A DNA stretch of 64,000 nt from an uncultured Lachnospiraceae bacterium (GTDB lineage Bacteria; Bacillota; Clostridia; Lachnospirales; Lachnospiraceae). The stretch is taken from NCBI GenBank assembly GCA_903789615.1, contig CAIFEV010000005.1, forward strand, positions 62,001-126,000, given 5' to 3'. The notes below the pieces were generated by a model. The model was not told the DNA's origin, did not search any database, and saw nothing but the letters and a program-made list of their open reading frames with translations. The translations under genes and the position numbers were made by a program. This document shows, in pieces, positions 51,997-60,979 of the stretch. Every line of letters starts with the position of its first letter. Position 1 is the first letter of the stretch.

Positions 51997-53015
51997 ACAA
52001 CAGCCTCCTTCTTTCCGGCCTGCGTCTGTCCGATGACATAGGCCTTCTCGCCGGCCGCCCCGATCGCTTCCATCGCCTTGTCGACGTCAGCCGGATCCAG
52101 TGCCAGCACCATGCCGATTCCCATGTTGAAGGTGTTGTACATCACGTGCTCATCGATATTGCCGTCCTTCTGAAGCATCGAAAAGATCGGCGGAACCGGA
52201 TAGCTGTCTTTGCTGATCATGGCAGAGATGCCGTCCGGGAGCATTCTCGGAACATTCTCATAGAAACCGCCGCCGGTGATGTGGCTGCAGCCCTTGATGG
52301 TAACGCCCGCCTTCTTCACGGCGTCAAGCGCCTTCACGTAAATCTTTGTCGGAGCCAGGAGCGCCTCGCCGAGCGTCTTTCCGAGACTGTCATAGTATGT
52401 ATTCAGGGATTCAGGCGTAATCGAGAACACCTTGCGCACCAGCGAAAAGCCGTTGGAGTGAACACCGCTGGAGGCGATGCCGACCAGCGTGTCGTCCGGC
52501 TTAATTGTCTGCCCGGTGATGAGATCCTTCTTGTCCACAACGCCGACCGCAAAGCCCGCGAGGTCGTACTCGTCGACCGGATAGAATCCCGGCATCTCCG
52601 CCGTCTCTCCGCCGATCAGCGCGCATCCGGACTGCAGGCAGCCGTCCGCCACGCCCTTGACGATATCCGCAATCTTCGCCGGCTCGTTCTTTCCGCAGGC
52701 GATGTAGTCCAGGAAAAACAGCGGCTCGCCGCCCGCGCACGCCACGTCGTTCACGCACATCGCAACGCAGTCAATGCCCACGGTGTCGTGCCTGTCCATG
52801 GTAAATGCGATCTTAAGCTTCGTCCCCACGCCGTCCGTGCCGGAGAGCAGCGTCGGCTCCTCCATGTCCTTGAACTTCTGTGCGGAAAACGCGCCCGAGA
52901 AGCCGCCGATGCCGCCCAGAACCTCCGGGCGCACCGTCTTTGCGACGTACTTCTTCATCAGCTCGACCGACTTGTAGCCGGCTTCAATGTCTACCCCTGC
53001 TGTCTTGTAATCCAT
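51990..53015 (-). CDS. purM: Phosphoribosylformylglycinamidine cyclo-ligase
   Basis: The 341-residue AIR synthetase has [14 protein letters not shown] near 61-74, [11 protein letters not shown] and [14 protein letters not shown], as in other PurM proteins. It closes the imidazole ring. The start at 53015 (MDYKTAGVD) follows GGAGGGAG; an ATG at 53039 overlapping purE by 4 bp is also in frame but would leave that Shine-Dalgarno inside the gene. Confidence 0.97.
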   Translation of the reverse strand: MDYKTAGVDIEAGYKSVELMKKYVAKTVRPEVLGGIGGFSGAFSAQKFKDMEEPTLLSGTDGVGTKLKIAFTMDRHDTVGIDCVAMCVNDVACAGGEPLFFLDYIACGKNEPAKIADIVKGVADGCLQSGCALIGGETAEMPGFYPVDEYDLAGFAVGVVDKKDLITGQTIKPDDTLVGIASSGVHSNGFSLVRKVFSITPESLNTYYDSLGKTLGEALLAPTKIYVKALDAVKKAGVTIKGCSHITGGGFYENVPRMLPDGISAMISKDSYPVPPIFSMLQKDGNIDEHVMYNTFNMGIGMVLALDPADVDKAMEAIGAAGEKAYVIGQTQAGKKEAVVC

Positions 53016-53035
53016 ACCTTTGCTCTCCCTCCGGC

Positions 53036-53542
53036 TCATTTGTCGTAGTTTTTATAGCCGACCTGCGCGAGCTTCGCGTCTTTGGCCTTGACTTCTTCCT
53101 TAAGCTTCGCAGCGTAATCCTTAACTTTCTTCAGCATCTGCGGGTCCGAGACGGCCAGGATCTTCGCCGCCAGGATGGCAGCGTTCTTCGCGCCGTCGAT
53201 GGCAACCGTCGCGACCGGGATGCCGGACGGCATCTGCACGATGGAGTACAGGGAATCTCTTCCGCCAAGGGACTTCGTGTGCATCGGGATCCCGATGACC
53301 GGAAGCGGGAAGATCGCCGCGCACATGCCCGGCAGATGCGCCGCCATGCCGGCTCCGGCGATGATCACCTTGAAGCCCTTTTCCTCCGCTGTCCGGGCAA
53401 ATTCAAAAAACTCGTCCGGTTCGCGGTGCGCACTGATGATCCGCATCTCATAGGTGATGCCGAATTCATCCAGAACAGCCGCCGCCTTCGCCATGACGGG
53501 CATATCCGAGTCAGATCCCATAACAATCGCTACCTGTGCCAT
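53036..53542 (-). CDS. purE: 5-(carboxyamino)imidazole ribonucleotide mutase
   Basis: The 168-residue class I PurE has GSDSDMPVM (residues 9-17), SAHREPD (about 38-44) and AGMAAHLPG. It converts N5-CAIR to CAIR. It is the first gene of purE-M-N-D and stands directly behind a near-consensus promoter. The associated purK is not in the window. Confidence 0.96.
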   Translation of the reverse strand: MAQVAIVMGSDSDMPVMAKAAAVLDEFGITYEMRIISAHREPDEFFEFARTAEEKGFKVIIAGAGMAAHLPGMCAAIFPLPVIGIPMHTKSLGGRDSLYSIVQMPSGIPVATVAIDGAKNAAILAAKILAVSDPQMLKKVKDYAAKLKEEVKAKDAKLAQVGYKNYDK

Positions 53543-53566
53543 TTGCTAAACCTCCCTGTCTGCTCC

Positions 53567-53595
53567 ATAATACTGATTTTGCCCTCTCACGTCAA
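53567..53595 (-). promoter_or_regulatory. Promoter of the purE operon
   Basis: On the minus strand TTGACG (53595-53590), 17 bp, TATTAT (53572-53567), leading to a leader of about 20 nt. There is no room for a purine riboswitch. Confidence 0.8.
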
Positions 53596-53613
53596 ACCTT
53601 CCCTGCCTGCTTT

Positions 53614-55683
53614 TTAAGCCTCGTGTAATGCGTCAAGCGGGGCATTCAAGGCTTCCGTCCCCGGAAGCACAAAACGGCCGTCCCGGATGAGGGGGATGCG
53701 GCGCCCGTCCGGCCATACCGCCGTGATCTCCTCGATCTCGTCGTAGGGAATCGTGATGTCCGTATGGCAGTTGAAATACGCGTCCTGCGGGTTTTGGGCG
53801 CGTTTCCGGCTGAAGTCGTTCTCGCGCGCGATGATCTCCCGGCCGTCCGGATTGTACGTGTGATTGTCTTCCTCGTGCGAATAGCAGGTGTCGCCGAGCG
53901 CGAAGTGCGGCCCCGTCTTCTCCGCGATGAGAATCGGAAGTTTTCCCTCGATGCCGTATCGTCTCCCGAACGCGTAGGCTTCCGTGTTCGTCCCTATGGC
54001 AAATTCTCCCATCGGCAGCGTCGGATTTCCGAAGAGGACATTTTCCCTGAAATAAGCCTTTCCTTCTTGTTCCGACTTGAAGTTGCCGCAGGCGTATCCG
54101 CTCACCATCCCGTCTTCAAAGGTGACCGTCAGATCATCGTAAGCGAGTCCGTTCAGATAGACGCGGCTCACGTTCAGCACGCCGTTTGTTCCTTTTAAGA
54201 CCGGCGTTGTGAAGACTTCTCCGACCGGGATGTTCACATCCGCCAGGCAGTTCTCAAACGAGGACTGGGTCTTGCGATCCGCGACCGGATACAGGCTGAC
54301 TCTCAGACTGGTCGAATTCCCGGCGCGGCCCGTTATAAGCGCGCAGCTGGCGCCGCTCAGCGCCTCGGTGATCTTCTGCTGAATCTTTTCGTACAGCTCA
54401 TTGTCCAGTGTGTTCAGCCGGACGGTGTCCGCAAGGATCTTCTCAAAATCCGGGCCGATCTGGGGTGTCGGCCAGGCGATGATCGTGAAGCTTCTCTCCT
54501 CCCCCGGGATGTACCGGTTCGTTATCTCGCCCGACGCGGCGCCAAGTTTCCGGTCCAGCTTCTGCTGCGCCACGCTTCGTACCGGTGCCGCCGGGTTCCT
54601 GCGCGGTGAAAACGCAGCCTCTCCGAACGTGTCCATCACCGCCGGGCCGCCAAAGGCGAGTGCCTCGTTCCTGTACAGTTCGTACGCGTGCGTGAGCGCT
54701 CCCAGCTTTCTCTCGACCAATGCCGCGTCCAGCACCAGCGCGTCGTCATACCGGTGATCGTACTCCATCTGCCGGTTCGGCCGTGCCCCGTAAAACCCGA
54801 CCCGCGCGTCCATCCGCCGGTTTATGAGATTTGCCGCCGAACGGTAAATCGTCGTCTCAAGGCCAAGCGCCTGAAACTGCCTTATCTCCCCGGCCACAAG
54901 CCGCTCAAAGCCGGCCTCGTAACGGATGCTCACCGTGCACTTCTTTGACAGGTCCTTGCGGCCAAGCTCAAACCCGCGCCGGTACCCTTCCGTAAAGGCG
55001 GAAGCCATTCTTCTGATCTGTTCTTCGTCAAGACCGTTTATCGCGGCTGCCAGGCGCTCCTGCGCAGACGTCACATACTCGCCGGTCCGGTAGAGAAACC
55101 GCAGATCCGTGAAATCACAATCGAGAATCCACCCGGTAAAGGGCGCGTGTCCCGGAACAAGCATGTCCGCCGTACGATCCTCTATGTAATCATCGCTCGT
55201 GTCCGAGACGAACCAGTAAAAGATGTCCCGGATCTCATCCGCTGAAGCTCTGCTCACATCGCCTTTCACGGCGCATGCCATCTCAAGAAACGTCTCTGCC
55301 GGCGCCAGGGCGAAGGCCGTCTTTCCCTCAAATACCCGGCCGATCGTCCCGAGAAGTTCATAGGAGAGGGCTGCGATAACCTGTCCCTTCTCCTCTCCGA
55401 ACGCCGCGCAGGCCACTTCCGGGTTCACAAAGCTCTTTTCATACGCGCCGGGCAGTACGCCCGCATAAAGCCTCCGGTTTCTCTCCCGCATCGCAGGCAG
55501 GGAAAGGCGGTCCCACGTTCCGTCCCCAATCTCCTTTCCCGTCTGAAACACGTCCAGGAGAAACCGGGACGCAGCAAAGATCCAGCGGGAAGTCGGGTCC
55601 GCCTTCCCTTCCGTGTCCGCTGCAAATTCCGCAAGCCTCTCTTTTGCGAGGCCAAGTCTTTCTTCCAGGTTATCCTCAAACAT
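53614..55683 (-). CDS. M29-family aminopeptidase with long N-terminal extension
   Basis: The 689-residue protein has a C-terminal M29 domain (about 385-680): GEVFTTP (first metal Glu), MGEFAIGTN (second Glu), GPHFALG, CYSHEED (His, Glu) and CHTDITIP (His, Asp). Usual M29 aminopeptidases have about 400 residues, so roughly 280 extra residues at the N terminus, helical and with a WFVSDTSDDYIED stretch, are unexplained. It has no signal peptide, so it acts in the cytoplasm. It lies between the pyr genes and the purE promoter, 3 bp after a small membrane-protein gene. Confidence 0.85.
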   Translation of the reverse strand: MFEDNLEERLGLAKERLAEFAADTEGKADPTSRWIFAASRFLLDVFQTGKEIGDGTWDRLSLPAMRERNRRLYAGVLPGAYEKSFVNPEVACAAFGEEKGQVIAALSYELLGTIGRVFEGKTAFALAPAETFLEMACAVKGDVSRASADEIRDIFYWFVSDTSDDYIEDRTADMLVPGHAPFTGWILDCDFTDLRFLYRTGEYVTSAQERLAAAINGLDEEQIRRMASAFTEGYRRGFELGRKDLSKKCTVSIRYEAGFERLVAGEIRQFQALGLETTIYRSAANLINRRMDARVGFYGARPNRQMEYDHRYDDALVLDAALVERKLGALTHAYELYRNEALAFGGPAVMDTFGEAAFSPRRNPAAPVRSVAQQKLDRKLGAASGEITNRYIPGEERSFTIIAWPTPQIGPDFEKILADTVRLNTLDNELYEKIQQKITEALSGASCALITGRAGNSTSLRVSLYPVADRKTQSSFENCLADVNIPVGEVFTTPVLKGTNGVLNVSRVYLNGLAYDDLTVTFEDGMVSGYACGNFKSEQEGKAYFRENVLFGNPTLPMGEFAIGTNTEAYAFGRRYGIEGKLPILIAEKTGPHFALGDTCYSHEEDNHTYNPDGREIIARENDFSRKRAQNPQDAYFNCHTDITIPYDEIEEITAVWPDGRRIPLIRDGRFVLPGTEALNAPLDALHEA

Positions 55684-55686
55684 TCC

Positions 55687-56022
55687 TTACATCCCCGACA
55701 GACACAAAAACAGTTCAAACAGCAGGATCAGGCCGCTGCCGACCGCGCCCGCCGTGCAGACGCCGTAGTTCCTGTCTTCCTCTCTAAAGCCCAGGAAACC
55801 GTACACGCAGCCGGCGGCTGCCACCAGAAAACTGAGCACGCCTATGACGCCCACCAGCCGGCCGCCCTCTCCCTGCCGCGAGAAAGAAAGCACAACCGCT
55901 GCGATGAGAAGCAGCAGACTGCCGGCTAAAAGCACACAGGAGATCACGCCGCTTTTTGCCGCTTTTTTGGCCGAAAACGGAATCTTGCCTGTCTTTTCGA
56001 TTTTCTCTGGTTTATTCTTCAT
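55687..56022 (-). CDS. Small membrane protein (DUF6142-like)
   Basis: The protein of 111 residues has a basic N-terminal head (KNKPEKIEKTGK) and three predicted membrane helices (about 25-47, 55-76, 88-109), with a GFREEDRNYG loop. The pattern resembles small Lachnospiraceae proteins grouped as DUF6142, which I name from memory only. ATG 56022 is preferred; GTG 56028 would overlap the pyrE stop. It follows pyrE directly. Confidence 0.7.
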   Translation of the reverse strand: MKNKPEKIEKTGKIPFSAKKAAKSGVISCVLLAGSLLLLIAAVVLSFSRQGEGGRLVGVIGVLSFLVAAAGCVYGFLGFREEDRNYGVCTAGAVGSGLILLFELFLCLSGM

Positions 56023-56024
56023 CT

Positions 56025-56711
56025 TCACACGGATTTTACGCCGTACTGCGCATAGTACGCATCCAGTGTCTTCTTCATATCGTCGTCGATAACGACCCGG
56101 CCGTCCACCTCCCGGTTCCAGAGTGTCTGGACAACCTCCTGCATCGTGACGATGGATCTGGCTGAAAATCCATATCTGTCATGGATTTCGTCGAGCGCGC
56201 CCTTTCCGGTGCCGGACAGCCCCTGTTCCATGCGGTTTAAGGAGACCATCAGCCCGACGATCTTCACGTCCGCCTGCGCGCGCAGAATCGGAACGGTCTC
56301 GGCGATGGACTTGCCGGAGGTCGTCACGTCCTCGATCATCATCACGCGGTCACCGTCATGCAGCGGGGAACCGAGCAGGATTCCGGCGTCGCCGTGGTCC
56401 TTCGCCTCCTTGCGGTTGCTGCAGTAGCGGATGTCGCGGCCGTAGAGGCGGCTGTAGGCGATAACCGTCGAGACGGCAAGCGGGATGCCCTTGTACGCCG
56501 GCCCGAAGAGGACATCAAAATCATCGCCAAACTCCCGGTGAATCGCCCTTGCGTAGAACTCGCCGAGAGCCGTCAGCTGGCTGCCCGTCACGTACAGCCC
56601 CGCGTTCATGAAAAATGGCGACTTCCGGCCGCTCTTCAGCGTGAAATCGCCGAAGCGCAGCACGTCGCACTGTACCATAAAATGAATGAAATCCTGTTTG
56701 TACTGTTTCAT
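56025..56711 (-). CDS. pyrE: Orotate phosphoribosyltransferase
   Basis: The 228-residue protein has the PRPP-binding motif MMIEDVTTSGKS near 120-131, and FGPAYKGIPLA and YGRDIRYCSNRKEAKDHG for the active site. It makes OMP from orotate. It follows pyrD by 48 bp and ends where a small membrane-protein gene begins. Confidence 0.96.
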   Translation of the reverse strand: MKQYKQDFIHFMVQCDVLRFGDFTLKSGRKSPFFMNAGLYVTGSQLTALGEFYARAIHREFGDDFDVLFGPAYKGIPLAVSTVIAYSRLYGRDIRYCSNRKEAKDHGDAGILLGSPLHDGDRVMMIEDVTTSGKSIAETVPILRAQADVKIVGLMVSLNRMEQGLSGTGKGALDEIHDRYGFSARSIVTMQEVVQTLWNREVDGRVVIDDDMKKTLDAYYAQYGVKSV

Positions 56712-56759
56712 CTGCCTGTCCTCTTCTTCTCCCGCCTTGGTCTTCTTTCCTGTCTATCC

Positions 56760-57671
56760 TCACTTCACCGCGCCGATGAGATCCTTTATATCGGCCGTGT
56801 GAGTCTGCTCCAGATATTCCCGGATGCCGTCCGCCACCCTGACACTCGCTGCCGGATCGCGGAAATTTGCGGTTCCGACGGAAACACACGTCGCACCGGC
56901 AAGGATCATCTCCAGCGCGTCCTCGGCCGTCGCAATGCCGCCCATTCCGATGATGGGAATCTTCACCGCGTGCGCCGCCTCATAGACCATGCGCACCGCG
57001 ACCGGATGAATCGCCGGTCCGGAGAGCCCGCCGGTCTTATTGGCCAGCGCAAAGGTCCGGGTCCTGACATTGATCTTCATGCCCGTCAGCGTGTTGATAA
57101 GCGAGATCCCGTCGGCACCGCCCGCCTCGACGGCCTTCGCCATCTCGGCGATGCTCGTCACGTTCGGGGAGAGCTTCATGATCACCGGCTGCCTCGCGGC
57201 CTCCCTGCAGCGCCTCGTGATGCGCTGCGCCACCTCCGGCACCGTGCCGAAGGTGATGCCGCCCGCCTTCACATTCGGGCAGGAAATATTGATCTCCAGC
57301 AGATCCACGTCCGCATCCGCCAGCCGTCTGACACACTCCACATACTCGTCCTCGGAGTGCCCGCAGACATTGACGATGATCTTTGTGTCGAATTTCCGCA
57401 GAAACGGCACGTCCCGCTTCAGAAACGTATCAATTCCGGGGTTCTGCAGTCCGATGGCGTTGAGCATCCCCGACGGCGTCTCCGCCACGCGCGGTGTGGG
57501 ATTCCCCGCCCACGGCTCCACGGCCACACCCTTGGTCGTGACAGCGCCCAGCCGGTTCAGGTCGACGAATGCGGAGAACTCCTGACCTGATCCGAACGTC
57601 CCGGAAGCAACCGTCACCGGGTTTTTGAGCGTCACGCCCGCGATGGAAACTTCTGTGTTCACCTGACTCAT
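56760..57671 (-). CDS. pyrD: Dihydroorotate dehydrogenase, class 1B catalytic subunit
   Basis: The 303-residue PyrDB has VASGTFGSGQE near residue 21, the catalytic cysteine in INISCPNVKAGG near 132, and IIGMGGIATAEDALE. Class 1B enzymes work with the PyrK electron-transfer subunit and NAD+. The ATG at 57671 overlaps pyrK's stop by 4 bp, so the two subunits are coupled. Confidence 0.96.
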   Translation of the reverse strand: MSQVNTEVSIAGVTLKNPVTVASGTFGSGQEFSAFVDLNRLGAVTTKGVAVEPWAGNPTPRVAETPSGMLNAIGLQNPGIDTFLKRDVPFLRKFDTKIIVNVCGHSEDEYVECVRRLADADVDLLEINISCPNVKAGGITFGTVPEVAQRITRRCREAARQPVIMKLSPNVTSIAEMAKAVEAGGADGISLINTLTGMKINVRTRTFALANKTGGLSGPAIHPVAVRMVYEAAHAVKIPIIGMGGIATAEDALEMILAGATCVSVGTANFRDPAASVRVADGIREYLEQTHTADIKDLIGAVK

Positions 57672-58447
57672 GAAAGATCCACCTCCCTGGCGTCAAAGAC
57701 CGGGCCGTCCTTGCAGACCCGCGCATTTTTCACGCCCGAGTGCCCGTTCACTTCCATCGTTTTGCACACACACCCCAGGCACGCGCCGATCCCGCACGCC
57801 ATCCGCTCCTCCAGCGATATATACGCGGTGAGTCCATTATTTTCGGTAAATGCCTTCACGCCCTTAAGCATCGGCCCCGGCCCGCAGGCGTAAAGAACGG
57901 CACCTTCAAGTGAGAAGCCGTCTGACACAGCTCTCTCAAGTGCCGTGATAACCGTGCCCTTTACGCCGATGGAGCCGTCGTCGCTTGACACATACACAGC
58001 TCCGTACTTCCGGAAATCGTCCAGCAGGAAGGTTTTGTCCGAGCGGTAGCCGAGGAAAGCCGCCGCCGGAATGCCGATCTGCTTCTCCAGTTCCAGAAGC
58101 GGCGGGATCCCGACGCCGCCGCCCAGCAGCACGGCTCGCTTTCCCTCAAACGGATAGCCGTTTCCGAGAGGCCCCAGGACCGTAATTCCGTCTCCCGGGT
58201 GCTTTCCCGCCAGCTCCTTTGTACCGGCGCCGACGACCCGGTATACAAGGCGGATCTGACCGTCTCCCGGAAGCTCGCAGATGCTGATGGGCCTCGGGAG
58301 CATCCTGGAAGCATCGTCACAGTATACGTTGACAAATTGCCCCGGCCGGGCCGACTCAGCCATCACCGGACAGGAAAAAACAAGTTCGAAGATTCCCTCC
58401 CCGAGATCCGCCGTTTTTGTGATCTTCACCCGTGTCTGAAGTGCCAT
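57668..58447 (-). CDS. pyrK: Dihydroorotate dehydrogenase electron transfer subunit
   Basis: The 259-residue protein has an FAD domain (RPISICELPGDG, the RxxS-type motif), an NAD domain (LLGGGVGIPPL) and the C-terminal [2Fe-2S] cysteines CGIGACLGCVC plus a fourth Cys after 14 residues. It passes electrons from PyrDB to NAD+. It lies 17 bp after pyrF and overlaps pyrD by 4 bp. Confidence 0.96.
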   Translation of the reverse strand: MALQTRVKITKTADLGEGIFELVFSCPVMAESARPGQFVNVYCDDASRMLPRPISICELPGDGQIRLVYRVVGAGTKELAGKHPGDGITVLGPLGNGYPFEGKRAVLLGGGVGIPPLLELEKQIGIPAAAFLGYRSDKTFLLDDFRKYGAVYVSSDDGSIGVKGTVITALERAVSDGFSLEGAVLYACGPGPMLKGVKAFTENNGLTAYISLEERMACGIGACLGCVCKTMEVNGHSGVKNARVCKDGPVFDAREVDLS

Positions 58448-58464
58448 CGTCTCTCCCCTGCTTT

Positions 58465-59388
58465 TTATCTATGGCTGTTGATATCCTGAATCATGTCTTT
58501 CACAGCCTGGCGGGAGGCATCCGCGAAGCCCTCCTCTCCGAAGTGCGCGTACGGCTCCTTCTTCCACGCCGCGATGATGCCGCGGGAACTGTTGATGATG
58601 GCCCCCAGTCCGTCCGGATTGAAGAACACCTTCAGGTCCTCCGCCTTTCCGCCCTGTGCTCCGTATCCCGGCACGAGGATGAACGCCTTCGGCATGATTT
58701 TCCGCAGCGTGCGCCCCATCTGCGGGTACGTCGCCCCGACAACCGCGCCCACGGCGGAGTATCCGCATCTTCCGATGAGGCCGGCACCCCACTCGTCAAC
58801 CTTCTGCCCCACGAGCTCGTACAGCGGGCGGCCGTCCGCCACGCGGTCCTGGAACTCGCCGCTTGACGGATTCGAAGTCTTCACGAGCACGAAGATGCCC
58901 TTGCCGCACTCTTTGCACACGTCCGTGAACGGCTTCACGCCGTCGCTCCCCAGATACGGATTGACCGTCGCGAAATCCTCGTCAAAGGGTGCAAACGTCC
59001 GGCTTCCGATGGTGACCTTTCCCAGATGCGCCGCCGCATATGCTGCGGACGTGGAGCCGATGTCGCCGCGCTTCACGTCGCCGATGACAAGCAGCCCCTT
59101 CTCCTGGCAGTACTGTGTCGTGCGCCGGAAGACTTCAAGTCCCGGAATGCCGAACTGCTCGTACATCGCGATCTGCGGTTTCACAGCCGGAATGAGGTCC
59201 GCCGTCGCATCAACGATCTGCCTGTTAAACTGCCACACCGCCTCCGCGGCGCCCTCCGGGGACTCTCCGAACTCCGAGAACGCTTTTCTTTTTATAAATT
59301 CCGGAATGAACGCCAGATTCGGATCCAGGCCGACTACCACCGGCGCATTCTTTTTTGTAATCTCTTCTGCAAGTCTGTCGATCGTCAT
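58465..59388 (-). CDS. pyrF: Orotidine 5'-phosphate decarboxylase
   Basis: The 307-residue type 2 OMP decarboxylase has VVGLDPNLA (residues 18-26), VKPQIAMYEQFG, the catalytic DVKRGDIGST and LVPGYGAQGG near the C terminus. It makes UMP. The start at 59388 follows GGAGAGAAGG; an in-frame ATG further up at 59571 lies in pyrC and looks non-coding. It follows pyrC by 11 bp. Confidence 0.95.
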   Translation of the reverse strand: MTIDRLAEEITKKNAPVVVGLDPNLAFIPEFIKRKAFSEFGESPEGAAEAVWQFNRQIVDATADLIPAVKPQIAMYEQFGIPGLEVFRRTTQYCQEKGLLVIGDVKRGDIGSTSAAYAAAHLGKVTIGSRTFAPFDEDFATVNPYLGSDGVKPFTDVCKECGKGIFVLVKTSNPSSGEFQDRVADGRPLYELVGQKVDEWGAGLIGRCGYSAVGAVVGATYPQMGRTLRKIMPKAFILVPGYGAQGGKAEDLKVFFNPDGLGAIINSSRGIIAAWKKEPYAHFGEEGFADASRQAVKDMIQDINSHR

Positions 59389-59399
59389 GCCTTCTCTCC

Positions 59400-60725
59400 T
59401 CACTCCTCCAGGTGCCTCACGTCCTTGTCGATGAGCGTCTCCGAGCCCTCCCGGTACTCGTACACGATGCGGCCGTTTGCGACGGTCAGCACCGTGCGGC
59501 CCGTAAGCTTCCGCCCGGCAAATGGCGTGTTCTTCCCCTTGGATGCAAAGAGCCGCGGATTTACCGTCCACTGCGCGTCCGGATCGACGACCGTGATGTC
59601 AGCCGCCCGTCCGGGCAGCAGCGTGCCGCGCTGACTCTTTAGGATCTGCGCAGGATTGTAGCTCATCTTCTCTGCCATCTGCATCGGGCTCAGCACACCG
59701 GTGTGCACAAGCTCTGTCATCGTCAGGCCCACACTCGTCTCCAGCCCCACGATGCCAAAGGGCGCCTGTGAAAACGGAAGACTCTTTTCCTGTTCCGTAT
59801 GCGGCGCGTGGTCGGTCGAGATGACCTCCATGGTGCCGTCTGCAAGTCCCGCTTTCAGCGCTTCCACGTCACTCCTGCTTCGCAGCGGCGGATTCATCTT
59901 GAAATTGGCATCCGTGCCGTCGACCGCCGTCTCATCCAGCGTGAAGTGATGCGGTGTCACCTCCGCGCTGACCGGCAGCCCCTGCTCTTTTGCCTCCTTC
60001 ACGAAACGAACCGTGTCCTGCGTCGAGCAGTGACACAGGTGCAGGCGGCATCCTGTATCGGCAGCCAGAAGAATGTCTCTTGCGGCGATGATGTCCTCCA
60101 CCGCATTCAGAATTCCGTACAGTCCCAGCGACTTGGCATGCGCGCCGGCGTTCATGACGCCGTGCGCCCGGAGATTGATGTCCTCGCAGTGGGCGAAGAC
60201 CGGGATGTCCGTGATCGCGGCCAGACGCATGGCCTGTCTTGCCACCCGGGCATTCATCACACTCTTTCCGTCTTCACTCACAGCCACGGCTCCCGCCGCT
60301 TTCAGCCCCGCGAAGTCTGTGATGTACTCGCCGTCCTGTCCGGCTGTAATCGCTGCGATCGGAAGCACATGAATGTATGTGCACTCCTTTGCCTTTTCTA
60401 TCACGTCCCGGACAGCCTCGGCGCAATCAACAACCGGGCGGGTGTTTGGCATCTGACACACGGTCGTGAATCCTCCCCGTGCCGCCGCCCTCGCGCCGGT
60501 CCGTATCGTCTCTTTATCCGTAAAACCGGGGTCCCGGAAATGCACGTGCAGATCGATGAGTCCCGGAAAGACCCATTTGCCGGAGGCGTCAATACACGTG
60601 TCCGCTTCCGCCGTGATAGTCTCTGCAACTTCCCGGATCACGCCGTTTTCTGTCAGAATGTCCCGGATTCCATCGGTCCCGGACGCCGGATCCAGAACCC
60701 GGCCGCCGCGGATCAGCAGTTTCAT
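59400..60725 (-). CDS. pyrC: Dihydroorotase
   Basis: The 441-residue class I dihydroorotase has DLHVHFRDPGFTDKETI (metal histidines near 57-61), FAHCED, LHLCHCST and STDHAPHT. It closes carbamoyl aspartate to dihydroorotate. The start at 60725 (MKLLIRGG) follows AAAGGAGG. It is the first gene of pyrC-F-K-D-E; no pyrB/pyrI or carAB are in the window. Confidence 0.96.
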   Translation of the reverse strand: MKLLIRGGRVLDPASGTDGIRDILTENGVIREVAETITAEADTCIDASGKWVFPGLIDLHVHFRDPGFTDKETIRTGARAAARGGFTTVCQMPNTRPVVDCAEAVRDVIEKAKECTYIHVLPIAAITAGQDGEYITDFAGLKAAGAVAVSEDGKSVMNARVARQAMRLAAITDIPVFAHCEDINLRAHGVMNAGAHAKSLGLYGILNAVEDIIAARDILLAADTGCRLHLCHCSTQDTVRFVKEAKEQGLPVSAEVTPHHFTLDETAVDGTDANFKMNPPLRSRSDVEALKAGLADGTMEVISTDHAPHTEQEKSLPFSQAPFGIVGLETSVGLTMTELVHTGVLSPMQMAEKMSYNPAQILKSQRGTLLPGRAADITVVDPDAQWTVNPRLFASKGKNTPFAGRKLTGRTVLTVANGRIVYEYREGSETLIDKDVRHLEE

Positions 60726-60802
60726 GAATGCTCCTCCTTTAAAGTACAGTACACCGCCTGCGACAGAGGCAGTGCGCGTCAAATCTGTGCAATATTAATT
60801 TT

Positions 60803-60831
60803 ATTATCGCTCTTTCGGGCCGGATTGTCGA
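60803..60831 (-). promoter_or_regulatory. Promoter of the pyr operon
   Basis: On the minus strand TCGACA (60831-60826), 17 bp, GATAAT (60808-60803). The leader of about 70 nt has a small stem (near 60740-60765) but no clear PyrR-type attenuator. Confidence 0.6.
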
Positions 60832-60979
60832 GAGTTCCTCTTTCCGCCGGCCCGGCTCTCCGCACCGCTGTCACTCCGGCTTTCCGCCCGCACATTTTCA
60901 GCTTGCCTGTCAGACCCGCCGGCGCTATGATAGGGAACGTTTGTTATGAATTCTGTACCGGAAAGGACCATGTAAGCAA

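Noticed and set aside
60726-60802. PyrR attenuator in the pyr leader
   Set aside because: The small stem has no PyrR-binding loop sequence and no terminator T-run follows it.
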